From NCBI GenBank assembly GCA_026874595.1, contig CM049307.1, forward strand, positions 47,901,678 through 47,965,677: 64,000 nt of DNA. Reading direction: 5' to 3'. The DNA comes from Sipunculus nudus (Eukaryota > Annelida > Sipuncula > Golfingiida > Sipunculidae). Shown piece by piece: positions 25,601 through 38,166 of this stretch. Position 1 is the stretch's first letter. Each line of letters begins with the position of its first letter. The position numbers and the translations under genes were made by a program. The notes beneath the pieces were generated by a model, which saw nothing but the letters and a program-made list of their open reading frames with translations, was not told where the DNA came from and did not search any database.

Positions 25601-27160
25601 GATGACGCCAGACAAACTTATTGTAAGGCTAACAGATGTAAACAGGCTGAAAAAGATTATAATATTAAATATTACAGGATATTGGAATATTTTACTCTGC
25701 ACAAAGGTTTATGCAATGATATATGCAATTCAGGATTCATCCTGTATTTTATGCCGAATCACAAGTGATAAGAACCCTCAAATGTTAGTCTGTTAGCTCT
25801 ACCATATGTCAGTAATATATTATGAAACATAATTTAATTCTTTGCCAAAACCAATGTAGTTGATTTATAATATAATAAAATTGGGGATTTCTGTCACTTA
25901 ACAGTTCAGATACAGAAAATTTAAGGAATAAAGTATTCAGAATCACAAGGGTGGTGTTCATTTCGGAGAGCTATAAATGTAGTCTTGACTTATAATATTT
26001 GAGATAGTATTATATACTAATGGTGAATATTCACACAGAGCCAGTTTGACACAGTGCCCTTGTCAAGCAAGAGAAACCTGGAAATTCAAGTTAGCTACTG
26101 TGCTATTCAATTGTCTGATTACATATTATTTGCTATTTTACAGTATACAAAGATCTGCAGACACCAGTTGAAACATTTCCCCCTTTTGATATTTAAAAAC
26201 AAACTGCCTTTCATGATAGACCTAATTCCAAATTCTATGTATCTGTTTCATCTATCAGTTGGTAAAATGATCAGTTTTGGACTTTATATTGCAACTGACA
26301 TATGCACAGTTTGTGCAAATATGCAGATTTTATATGGTAAAAACAGTAATTGCTTTTTGTTTTGATGTGTTATAGAGTTCATTTGGCTTTAGGTGTGCTT
26401 GTATACTAATTTGTAAAATTTGTCTGAATACAGTATACCTTGCCTGAGCTAGAACAACTCTAGTATGAGAAGAATTTGAAGGAACAGGAGGTGACATTTA
26501 TCCTTCACATTGCAGAACTGTCCTTTGTATTTCATCAAAGAGTAAAAATATGGATCAGGTAGACCCCAGTTTATTCTTTTCTGACAATGCGTGCTCTTAT
26601 AATTAAGTTCACTGGAACTAAAGGCTTGTGATTTTAACTTTGTCTAAGCTAGATATTAGATTGATGAAAAGATTGAATGTTTCACAGAAGTATGGTTTAG
26701 TTATCATGTTCAGATAATTTACCTAAAACTGATTCGGTCAAAACATTCCCATCTGAGGAGCTTGTCTGAAACACCCCAGTATATCATGTCATGGAAAGGA
26801 TCTCTTAAAAAATCTTGATTTCAAACTGTTCTTTATGTGATTTTATTATTAAAAGCGCAAATCTGTTCTCCATATGACAACTTCTCACTTCTGTGTTCTC
26901 TGTAATGATTGTTAGGTTGTGTTTGATAATTGTACTGTTTTACTCTTCAGTCTCTCAATATGTCCAACTTGTACATAAGCTATCTGTGTATTTGCAGGAG
27001 TTGTACATAGTCCTTGTGCTCAGTGTAATAAATTAACATATAGTGCTTGCAGTAAGGAGCTGTAAATATTGCTTTGCCTTTCAAGATGTTAATATTTTGT
27101 ATTGAGAAAATATGTAAAACTTTATATGCAGCTAATAAAAAGTACCTTTACCAGTATTTC
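22662..27160 (+). other. Probable long SUN 3' UTR
   Basis: This stretch has no exon or TE coding block that I can recognise. It runs from the SUN stop to an AATAAA at 27134-27139. An earlier 'gtaataaat' near 27026 and other A-rich sites could give shorter ends. Extent is inference; transcript 3' ends would decide it. Confidence 0.45.
27134..27139 (+). terminator. Candidate SUN polyadenylation signal
   Basis: AATAAA inside 'gctaataaaaagtacc', followed within about 40 bases by a T/G-rich stretch ('gactttgttgtttttg'), the usual arrangement for a cleavage site. Confidence 0.5.
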
Positions 27161-27462
27161 CAGACTTTGTTGTTTTTGACAACTGAAATTTTCCAACATT
27201 ATGGACATACAGCATGATTACACATACATGTAAATAGGAAATTCCAAATAACATAAAACCATATACACCTGATATATTCGGCATGACTCGTGCTCAAACG
27301 CAATTACTGTTAATCAAACCCAAAGCAATTTAGCAGACTTCAACCACAGTCCATACTTATTTAAATCTAACTAAATTTGTACACCATAGCGACTGGTTAT
27401 AATATCCAGAAAGATTATTCGGTGGCTGAATTCAAGTGCAGTACAAAGACTCATGACAAACA

Positions 27463-27468
27463 TTTATT
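27463..27468 (-). terminator. Candidate DMC1 polyadenylation signal
   Basis: TTTATT on +, that is AATAAA on -, about 155 bases beyond the DMC1 stop. If both signals are used, the convergent SUN and DMC1 transcripts end roughly 300 bases apart. Confidence 0.5.
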
Positions 27469-27622
27469 TGTGATTAAAAAAATGTCAGCTTATTCGTACT
27501 ATAGGGCCAACATGTCTTAACTAATATGGTGTCTTCAGATAATTTTGTTTATCCTGAAAACACTTGGCACAGTTTGGTCCACATCCCTTTCACTGTGGCA
27601 TGGCTCTTCCTCTGTATTTGTT

Positions 27623-30600
27623 TCACTCCTTGGCATCAGCTATCCCACCTTGTGTTATTGAAAATGTTGCTTCATTTTCTGGCAGATCAGGACTGCAATG
27701 AGAATCTGGTTCAATGCATTTGTTGAAATGAAGTAAGAATATGTGAGTAACCTAATTCCAATGTTGCATATTCAGGTCATTTTTATAACATTTGGGAAAT
27801 ATTCATTACTGTTTTGCAACTAAATATGGTAGAAAGAGTTCCAGCTGAATAAAGCAAAGCAGCAGTTTTACCTTTGTTTTATTTGTTGAATTAATAATAG
27901 CAAACAGTATAGTATTTCAGCTTGCTTGATAAAGTCTTAAGCATTGCTATCTTCTCATGTATTTTGTATACACTGCACACTTGACTTAAATAAAAATTCC
28001 CATAACCAATTTTAGAAAAAAAAAAAATAACATGTCAAAAGGAAGTTAAAGACAGGTAGACAAGCTATTGGACTATGTATTCAATTTGCTGATAGCTATT
28101 TATTCAACAAATCCTCAATAATTTCTCACATTTGTCATAGATACTGACAGAAAATAATTCATGTGTGCTGTTACCTGTCATAAATTTTAGCTATCCTCAT
28201 TTCTCCTCTTCCTTTCCGGAGACTTATTCTGGTTGTAGATGCATGTGCCAAGATGTGACCACCAATTGGCTTCTTGGGATCTGCTTGAAACCTTAAATTA
28301 AAAAAAAGACTGATAAAGGAGACCTTAGTTTGATGCTTGTAACTTAGGCACTGACAACACTGAGGAGCTTGCATGACCTCTGTGATATCACACATTTCAA
28401 ACCAAGGAAAACTTCTCCACCAATGTGTTACAACGGGGAATTAGGGGAGTTCTTCCCTGGCCATAACACAGTCACACGGCGCGTCAGGTGAATAACTGAG
28501 ACAGTCCAAGTTGGATATTGTGCTGTTTATTTCCAGTTGTCTTGGTTTACATGTTGATGATGGCGTGGGTCTGTCTGCCAGTTCCCAGCCCAACACAGGA
28601 TTTTGTATCAGTATTATTACGTCACAAACCTTTACATCATCTTACACTTTTTCTATTGGATATTGGATATGTGTCATTATGACATACCTGAATGTTTAGA
28701 TAACCATATATGGCTTCGGCTTTCGCCTACGCACAAACTTTTTCCTTGTTTTACCTAAAACTCATGTAATATCATTATATTCCTGATAATAATATATTCA
28801 GGGTATATATTTGTCTCCTGATCAATTCTGTGTGACCCAGCTACTTACTGACTCACTTTTGGTACAGTTTTCCTGTCCTAAATTACTGCCTCATGCGCAG
28901 GCCGGTATTCACCGTACCTTTGACTTTTATATAATTTTACACTGTCATCCAGATCTAAACCTGGCTTCTGCTGATGCCTATAATAACAGAATCTATTTTG
29001 CCTTCCTTGATTAAGTTTACGTTCACATGGCTATAACAATTATACCAGTCTATAGTAATCACTGGTTGTCTGCATTCAGAATTTATGTCCATTAAAATAC
29101 TCATTTATCAGCTTCTTTTCTAAACCTATATGCTAACCGACATATGGAGATCGGAATCCAAACACCTGTCTTACAATGGTAGACAATGCGTTGGTACACC
29201 AATTTAGGCTATAATCATTTCTCTCTGTCGCTCTATCTGTCTTTCCATCTGCTGAACTGGTAACTGATCTTATGTGTACCAAAATATTGCGTTAAAATCA
29301 GTAATTAATTATAATAGATATTAACACCTCTTACCACATAACATATCCCTGGGGCTCAAAATTTGAACTCCGGGTCAAATACACAGTAAGATGAACAACA
29401 CACTGGGGACAATTTAAATAACGCCAAAGAATCATATTAGAAAAAAACTGCTGTTGTGGTGTTTTATATATGAAAGGTATACTTCGCCAAAACTGATTTA
29501 AAATGTTTGTTTACTATCACATTTGATCAATCACTTCTCACAGTTATATTCCTTAAACAATTAAGCTTAACAACTTTTCCTTACTAGTGGAATAATAAGT
29601 ACCCCCTGAAACTTGTACATAGGGATACCCATAATTATACCGTCCTGAGGCAAGTATAAGAACATTTTCTTAGAACCATTCTATATAATTTTTCATCACT
29701 ATGAAATTAATTTCAAATTATTAGAAATATTAACTCTTATAAGAAACTGACATGATAACCAGGTATTTGGTGTTTAACATTCAAAGTTTGAGGCAAGTAT
29801 TTGTTTTCACTTCTTGGTCAATGACTGGCATTCAGAGCTTGGAATTTCACTTAACAAACCCCTGCCCCCATTCCCCCCTTCTACTAAATAATATCAAGAT
29901 CCCCTGAATAACATAAACTACCAAACCATCACAGTATGTATCCAAAGAAAAGTAAAGCCTTATGCGCCCAAGCTGCAGTGTGTGCATGTGGTATCATTAT
30001 GATACTTTACTTACGACATGGTGGCACCAGGGTCAGCAGTCATCTGGTTTGTGATAAACACTGCCACATTGTATTCTGAAAGATTTACAATTTAATCACC
30101 AGTGTTAGCAACAAACAAAATGTTTCCTTCACAAATCAAATATGAGATAATAAAAACAAAGCAGAATAAATACATCCACAAATTTACAAAGCAATTTTAT
30201 AGTTGTATTTAGGGTTTTAATAATAATTGTGTGTTCCCAATTATGGGTAGGTTGAAATCTAAAATAAAAAGTAACAAAAATATTGTTAAAAAAAATTTAT
30301 ATAACTGATCATATCTCTTATAAAAAGATCTACATATCTGTAACGATACCTCATCAGGTTATACATCTAAAATAATCAGTTTTGCAGAGGATATAAATAA
30401 TATTCTGTTCCACTAAAACTTACCAAAATAAGTGTGCATTTGACAATGATATATATTTCAAAATGCACTACTATACAGAGATAAATTGTAATTAATTTTA
30501 TCTGCAATTATTTCTGTTACTAAGGTTTTTTATTTTTTTTTAGAAAGTCTAGCTTTGTTAACATTGTGAAGAACTCAAACCTTCAGATATTTTCTGTAGT

Positions 30601-33600
30601 CTGGACAAGAGCTGAGCCAGCTTCTGTTGCCTATCAGCCAGTTCCCCACGGCCACTGAAGTCCACCCGGAATAGTGCCATAATAGAATCCACAACCTAAA
30701 TGATGAAACCCAATGTTTTCAATCAACTTGTCAAGGAAGTACAAGTTCAGGGTAAAAATATCACAAAGTAATCAAAAATGCAAAATGATTTTATAAGTGA
30801 GTTGCTAAACATGTACTGCAAGGATTGTTCATTGCCTACTATTTTCCATAAAAGTATCAACTTTGTATTTCAAAGTGGTCTGTCAATTATTTATAATTGC
30901 CATATTTTAATACCAGCCTTCTTGAATAAACAAGGAATATGATCCATATGAAAATCAAAATAAAATATAATCTCTCAAATAAGAGAACCAAATTCATTGA
31001 ACAAACTATAACTGATATATGAAGCAATGTAAATTTGAAAGAAACATAATAACCAGAAGTTTGAAAATGCCCATTTCTTCATGAAACTTAGCTGCCACAA
31101 AGTCCAAGATTTCCACTTGATGTTCACCTTATGTGAAAAAGAATGAAAATGATGGCAGTAGTGCTGAAATTTTAATAAGGAAGCATTCTTTATTTAAAAT
31201 CAGTACATGCTGAATTAAATGTATAAAGACTATTTCTAAATATTAAGATTCACGATCAGAACCTCCTAATTTTATTTCACTTTAGTTCTCATAAAACCAA
31301 ACAAACTGTGAATCGTTATAAGGATTATTATACTTTGCATTAATAAAATTAAAACTAAATATAATGTATTTTTATTTTACAATTTAAAATTGTAAAAAGG
31401 AACTGACACTTTTATGTCTGTGATGAAATTAAGTACATCAATAACATTTAATGACTGAGTTGCTAACAGTTCAACAAATAGTTGAACATTGTGTTTTATA
31501 AGAAATCAATAAAAGTACCCACTTGTGTAAGCTCTGGCATAAAGCACATTGTCTAACACAGCATTCTGGTCCAGGTTGAACCTATCTGCTATGTCCCTGA
31601 GCCTGTCAGGGCGGCTGTTTAAATGTCAAGGTCAAACATGGAGTTATGTCTAGCAAAATGACCAAATCTGGGATTTTCATCCCTTAAATGGACATTTACC
31701 GGGCTTACCCAGGGCTCCTGAAGGAATATAGGAATTTTAACAGGAGCATCTTTGAGCAAAAAATATAGGAAAAGAATAGGGGTTTTCACTGCACAACTTG
31801 CCATGACCATCAGTTCTCCCAGCAGCATGTGAAGGTCTGTTAATTTGGTTTAGAGGGCTGCACACGTGTATAACTGCAATACCCACCAGGACAATTCTGC
31901 TGAAGAGCTTAATTACCTGTCCAATTATAACAGATCTGAATAAGAATAATTGTTTAGCAATAACACTTATATCAGAAACATGATTGTGCAGTGAAAAATA
32001 TAAGAAATTATAGAGGATTATGGTCTAAATCCTGGAAAAGGTAGGAAATTTAAGGAGACATTTGATTAACTAGAAAAATATAGGAGTCAGCATAAGCCCT
32101 GCTTTTATCAAAATAAATTTATGAAAATTAAAAGTAAAGAATAAAGGAGCATCAATGGAGTTAGGTTGAAAACTTGATTTGAAAGCATTCAAGTATTTTT
32201 TATTAAGAAAGTAGATGGTTGTCTTCCATATTTATACAGACTTTATCAAGGATACAATGTGTTTTCTGTGTCAATGAATATTGCCTTTCCTCCCATGTAT
32301 CCATTTGCCCCTGGAAGCTGGCAGGTAACTGTTTGAAAATAAGAGGTATAAATGTTATACATATTACCAGACAATTTTCTTCAACATAAATAAGTATTAT
32401 AAATAAGTTTTAACATGTGACAGTTTCTTGAGAGATCCTTGAATATTATGTCTGATAAAAACCTATCAAATACAAAAAGAAGAATCATCATTTACATGAG
32501 ATAAACTTTATTATGATGTGAAGTTTTTTTCCTCATTGTTTTGATGTGGTTTAAATCTAATGTTTGGTTGGGTAATTCTATTCAGAACTCTTATTGATTT
32601 TATAACTGTATTATATGTAATCATATCTTCTCTTATCTTTAAAATTCCTTTCTGCTGTTTTTTTAACAAACAGTAGGATCATTTGAGTCATTAGTGTCAA
32701 TGCCATGGGCAAGAGATCAAAATTTGAAGTTTTCAATTTTACTTTATAAACATGCTGTAACTGGGACAATCATGTACTTACAACAATATTGTTTTGACTT
32801 ACCACACAATGTATGTGACAGCTGAGTTTTGCCAGTTCTGAATTCACCAAAAGCTTCTGTTATAGACATGCTCTCAACACCTCCACCCATCAGTTTGCTG
32901 AAACATTGATTTTATTTTATTTATAGCTACACACACAGCTGAAACATTGAGAGGCAGGCTATTTATAGCTACACACACAGCTGAAACATTGAGAGGCAGG
33001 CTATTTATAGCTACACACACACAGCTGAATCATTTGAGAGGCAGGCTATTTATAGCTACACAAACAGCTGAAACATTGAGGCAGGCTATTTACAGCTACA
33101 CACACAGCTGAGCATTGAGGCAGGCTATTTATAGCTACACACACAGCTGAAACATTGAGGCAGGCTATTTATAGCTACACACACAGCTGAAACATTGAGA
33201 GGCAGGCTATTTATAGCTACACACACACAGCTGAAACATTTGAGAGGCAGGCTATTTACAGCTACACAAACAGCTGAAACATTGAGGCAGGCTATTTACA
33301 GCTACACACACACACAGCTGAAACATTGAGAGGAAGGCTATTTATAGCTACACACACAACTGCAACACTGAGAGGCAGGCTATTTATAGCTACACACACA
33401 GAGCTGAAGTATTGAGAGGCAGGCTATTTATAGCTACACACACACAGCTGAAACATTTGAGGGGCAGGCTATTTATAGCTACACAAACAGCTGAAACATT
33501 GAGGCAGGCTATTTATAGCTACACACACAACTGCAACACTAAGAGGCAGGCTATTTATAGCTACACATACAGCTGAAACATTGAGAGTCAGGCTATTTAT

Positions 33601-36001
33601 AGCTACAAACTTGGTTGAAAGATCAAGAGAAAGGCTATCTATAGCTACAAAATTGGCAGAAACATTTAGAAGCATTCATTTGCAGCTACAACCTTGGCTG
33701 AAAAATTTAGGGGCAGGCTATTATAGTTACGAACTTGGCTGAAACATTTAGAGATAGGCTATTTATTGCTGCAATAATTGCTGAAATATTTAGAGGCAGG
33801 CATTTATAGCTAAAAACAAAGAAATGTGCTTCTGAATGGAACAATGCGAAACAAGCTTTGACATTTGTGAGTCCTCGGCTGTAAGTTTATTTAACAGTTT
33901 CCTAAACTTACAGACAACAAAACATGCAGAGGTGCATACCTTAAGAAGCCTCAAACTAAAATAAATTTAAAGTTTAATGTAACTGTAAGCTATTACTAAA
34001 GATTTGAGTAAACAGATGATATGAAAATACAAACTCCAGTTCTTGACTGCCAGTGGTGATGCGGAAGCATTGCTTCCTCTTGTCTGCATACTCAAGTGCT
34101 GTCAGGAAACCACCTTCCTGTGAAACATTCAGTGCTATCTTCACAAACTTGTATGTAGCAAAGTGCCCTGAGGATTTATCTGATATCAAATTCATCAAAT
34201 AATTATCTATATAATCAAAAGTACATTTTTAATAATATCTTTGAATATAAAACCCATTTTTAATATTTGACATTAGGTTAATCCAAGCACAATGTCACAC
34301 ATGTTATTTAAATAAGAGTCTTTAAATACATTTTATATTAAAATTGGTAAATAGGTGATATTTTGAAAAGAATAAAAAGTAACTTTGTAAAAAAAAACTA
34401 AAGTTTTGCTCACTTCTTACCAATGACTCTTTGGTTTTTCAGAGAGATGCAAAGCTGCTAGAAGATAACAGTAAACAAAAAAAATACTATGCACTTGATA
34501 AATGCAAAATTTCAAAATGTATATTATGGTGTACAATAGATCTAAACTTATGAAAAATAAATAACAATTACCCCTGCAAGTTTAGCTGCAGATTCCTTCA
34601 CTTTGTCCACTTTGGCTTCTGACAGACCTTTTATATTACACAGTCTTTTCCTTGTTGTCATTTGGATTCCCTGAAATTGTGAGGTCTTAAATGGCTTTAT
34701 ACTGTTTACATTGTCATAATTTATTATCTTATGAATGCACTAGACACATGTTTATTCTGCATGAAAATATCTACAGGGTAAACTTTTTTACATAGGAAAC
34801 TCAGGGCTCATTGATTCACTGATTTTCTTCTGAGAGTATTGCAGATAAATTTTAGTGGAACTTTGTATTTAGAGCATGTTCAAAAGAAAAAATATTAAAT
34901 TGATGTATATTAAAAACAAAAGAAATCAAAGACTAATAATATTTTGAAAGATTGTAAATATAACTGTTTTTATCAAATGTGTTGGAATTATGTTATTCAA
35001 TTTAAAAATAGCCATTATATCTTTCCTCAAATGCCACAAATTAGCAATAAGTACATTTAACAAAGTTTTGAATTTACCAGAATTTTGGCACATATTTAAA
35101 TTTCTTACCTTTATGGTGCATATCCCAGCTTGTTTCAGTTTCTTTATATCTGCTGCATTCTGTTAAGAAAAAAATATCTATTTAGCATCTAAAGATATAC
35201 CTGATTTATATCTATAATATTAAAATCTAATACAATAACCTGTGAAATGTTAAATAACAGTAGTTATTAGTAATTAACTAAAAGTTACATAATCTATTAG
35301 TATTTTAGTGCCATAATTGGCATTACAATATCATAGTAATTACACAAATTGCATGATTGGCCTGTTACTAGTGTTAGCATGCCACTTTCCTAATTAGTAC
35401 TTTTATATATATTCAAGAATCAATAAAAAAGGTACTTACAATTCCTTGATTCTGCAATAAATCTATATCCTGATAGAAGGTTTCCTGTAAGTAAAAATGA
35501 ATAAAATGCCATAATATCCTTTTACCTGTACTTTTAGTCAAATAAAAATCATGGTTGAGTCAGCTTTCTATCATAAGTTAGTATTTTTTATGAGGATTCT
35601 GGCTTCGGTCTGGAACAGGAAATTGGAAGTTCGACAGATCCCGCCCCCTTACATTATTTAATATTTAATCAGTCTCTTTAATATTTAAAATGATGAACGA
35701 TAAACGCAAGCAAATACTGAACTCCTGCTATTTCTGAACGGTCACGGTCGCTGAAAAAAACTGTGGTTTCATTCAAGTATAAACAGCCTATTTTTTCATT
35801 AAGAAAAATTTTGTCGTATAAATTATCAGTATCATTATCAGTTTTAGTATCAGTATCAGCACATGAAGGTTAACCGGCAATAACTGCAGTGCCAGTACGG
35901 CTGTAACTTGAAGACAGATGTCGTGTGGGCGGGGCACTCACATCTTCGTCTGCCTCTTCGTCAATATGTTCTTGGACCACTTGATCTTCTTCCATGGCCA
36001 T
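27623..36001 (-). CDS. DMC1: DMC1 meiotic recombinase, complete, 13 exons
   Basis: Meiosis-specific RecA/RAD51-family strand-exchange ATPase that forms filaments on resected double-strand breaks. Exons in order of transcription: 35942-36001, 35440-35484, 35109-35159, 34572-34670, 34035-34117, 32803-32897, 32256-32328, 31523-31614, 31054-31127, 30581-30695, 30015-30075, 28175-28291, 27623-27692. They sum to 1035 nt, 344 residues plus stop (vertebrate DMC1 is about 340). The N-terminal helix-hairpin-helix domain reads [13 protein letters not shown]. Walker A is GEFRTGKT at 130-137 and Walker B is LLVVD at 223-227, followed by [25 protein letters not shown] and [12 protein letters not shown] mark DMC1 rather than RAD51. 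The protein ends GGIADAKE. It starts [12 protein letters not shown]; the Met two codons later is an alternative start. No inactivating change was seen. Confidence 0.97.
28292..30014 (-). other. DMC1 intron 12, nothing recognised
   Basis: Largest DMC1 intron. Unique-looking sequence with no exon or TE coding block found on either strand. Confidence 0.5.
32898..33820. repeat. 41-42-bp minisatellite in DMC1 intron 5
   Basis: About 20 units of roughly 41-42 bp. On + each reads approximately 'gctgaaacattgagaggcag' then 'gctatttatagctacacaca'. Units differ by CA-dinucleotide number and short indels, and the right-hand third (from about 33600) is more diverged. The array begins at the splice acceptor of exon 6: 'gctgaaacattga' overlapping the acceptor at 32897 recurs in the array from 32938 at a 41-42-bp spacing. 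Confidence 0.92.
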
Positions 36002-36570
36002 ATTCGGTGTAAGATTTTGAATTTCTCTGTAATCTTAATTCTTTTCCAAAAGCTACAGTTGTAAATCTTTGATGATCACCTAAATTCTTGTAATTTTTTC
36101 ATGTAAAGCGGGATTATATAACTTGTGTCGTCTGCTACAAACTGGATCCAGCGCCATCTACCGACCATAAATCACTCTGGCTTAATAAACTGGATTCCTG
36201 CTACTATATACAAAGCTGGTATAATAAGTAGGTGCCAGTCTATAAATGTCAAAATCAAACTCTCTCCCGTCAGGTGTCAACATTTATTACGAATGATCTC
36301 CCTATGTGATTTCTGTTTATCATTCATCCAGTTTGTCTTTTAAATAAAGACTTTTATGAATATGGCACAATGCTTGTCATTATATTATTGTTAATTTGAG
36401 ATAAATATCAAAATGACTCAACCGCTTTGTCATGCAATATCTTTGGAGGGTACAACATTATTGCCATCTGACGGTCAATCCTGGGACTACAACTTTTTCC
36501 TGTTTATTTGTATCCCGTGACAGTGATGGAAAAAGCTTTTGAGAGATCTGTTCACTGAATAGATGCAGAC
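36002..36570. promoter_or_regulatory. Candidate bidirectional DMC1/STX8 promoter
   Basis: The two start codons (DMC1 at 36001 on -, STX8 at 36571 on +) face away from each other across 569 bases that must hold both 5' UTRs and both promoters. I see no convincing TATA box at a defined distance and no obvious CpG-dense core. Function is inferred from geometry. Confidence 0.6.
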
Positions 36571-38090
36571 ATGTCGGGTGAAACCGGTCGATGGTATGAA
36601 AAACACACTTTCTGCATTAGTGTGGATAAAGCTATTTAATTAAACATAGATGAACAATATTATTCCCACAATTTCTTCATATTTGCCCCTTCTAAGTTTC
36701 ACTGTTGACAGTGTTGTTGAATGTTGACTGATTGTTGTTAAACAGTTTTTTTCACATTGACAGCTTCACATATTGACTCAGACAGGCAGTCAGTTATTTA
36801 TGTATGTTGCCAATCAAGTTTGTTATCAGTGAATACTGGGCTTGTCATAATTCACCTGTGCACAGAGACATCAGTGCTGTTATATAAAGTTATAAATTTA
36901 ATTATGAAGGCAAAGATTGTGTTGCCTAAAGATTAGGGTTGATATAAGATAAGATAAGATAAGATAAGATAACATTTATTAGCCTTCAGTTCCAGGAATT
37001 TGTTGTTGACTTGCAATTCATTACATAAGAAATAAATAAGTAAATAGATAGATAAATACATAAAAATAATACATAAAAGTACATAAAAATCACACATAAC
37101 TTATTGACTATGCATGTAAAATTAAGCATGTAAAAATGATAAAACAGATAAATCTGCAGGTAAAACACATAATTCAAGACATTAAATTTCTAAGAGGGTT
37201 GTGAGTTAAAAAGTTTAATACTGTGTGGTACGAGAGATTTTTAGCTCAGCTGACTATAAGTCATCTGAGCTATAGTCGTGGTCCATTGTCCGTCGTCCGT
37301 CCGTCTGTCCGTCCGTCCGTAGATGTGGCACGTTTTGAAACCGTAAGACCTAGGAATCCAAAATTCAGCATAATTTTAGATGTCCCCAAGTTCTCCTACC
37401 AAGCCGAAAACTGGGTCTTTGCAACTTTGTTCCTTTGAGAAATTAAGAAAAACCTCGATTTTTTATTAAAAACCTATTTTTACACTTCAGGACTGCCTAA
37501 TGTCAAAACTACTCATCTGTTTTTCCTCATATTTAACATGAATATTCCCCTATATAGTTCCTATGTACATGCCAGAAATTATGTCTGTATTATATAATTT
37601 AAAAAAGTTATGGGCCCAAACATAATGCATTTTGTAAAAAATCAGGAAAGATATTTGATCACTTAACACAAAAAATGTTAAAGCTATGGACTTTTTTTCC
37701 AGTAATATAACTTTAATTAATCAAAATTAAATTGTATACCCAAAATTAGATCAAAATCTTTTAAATTTTTTGAAATATTATCAAAAATAAAAAATTGGTA
37801 CCTTAAATTTTGCCCAACTTTGACCATGGCACGTTTTTTCCTGTAAGTACTGTGGATTTAATTTTCACAGCATGTTTATGTTAGCATTTTGTCTGTTAAC
37901 ACCAAAAATTTGAAACCAGTTGATCAAAAACTGTAGATTTTATTCAAGTTTTGAAGCACCATTTAACATATGGATGTACGGCAACCCTCATGTTAATTAT
38001 TATTTTACATTTGTTCGGGAATATATGTGAGCGCTGCTGGTGACGAAAAAGATATCCATTATATCCTGTAACTGGCATTTTATAAACCAG

Positions 38091-38166
<76 letters not shown>

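Noticed and set aside
30581-30695. RAD51 rather than DMC1
   Set aside because: The motif [20 protein letters not shown] and the ending GGIADAKE are DMC1-type; RAD51 has a YRTDYSGRGELSARQ-type sequence here.
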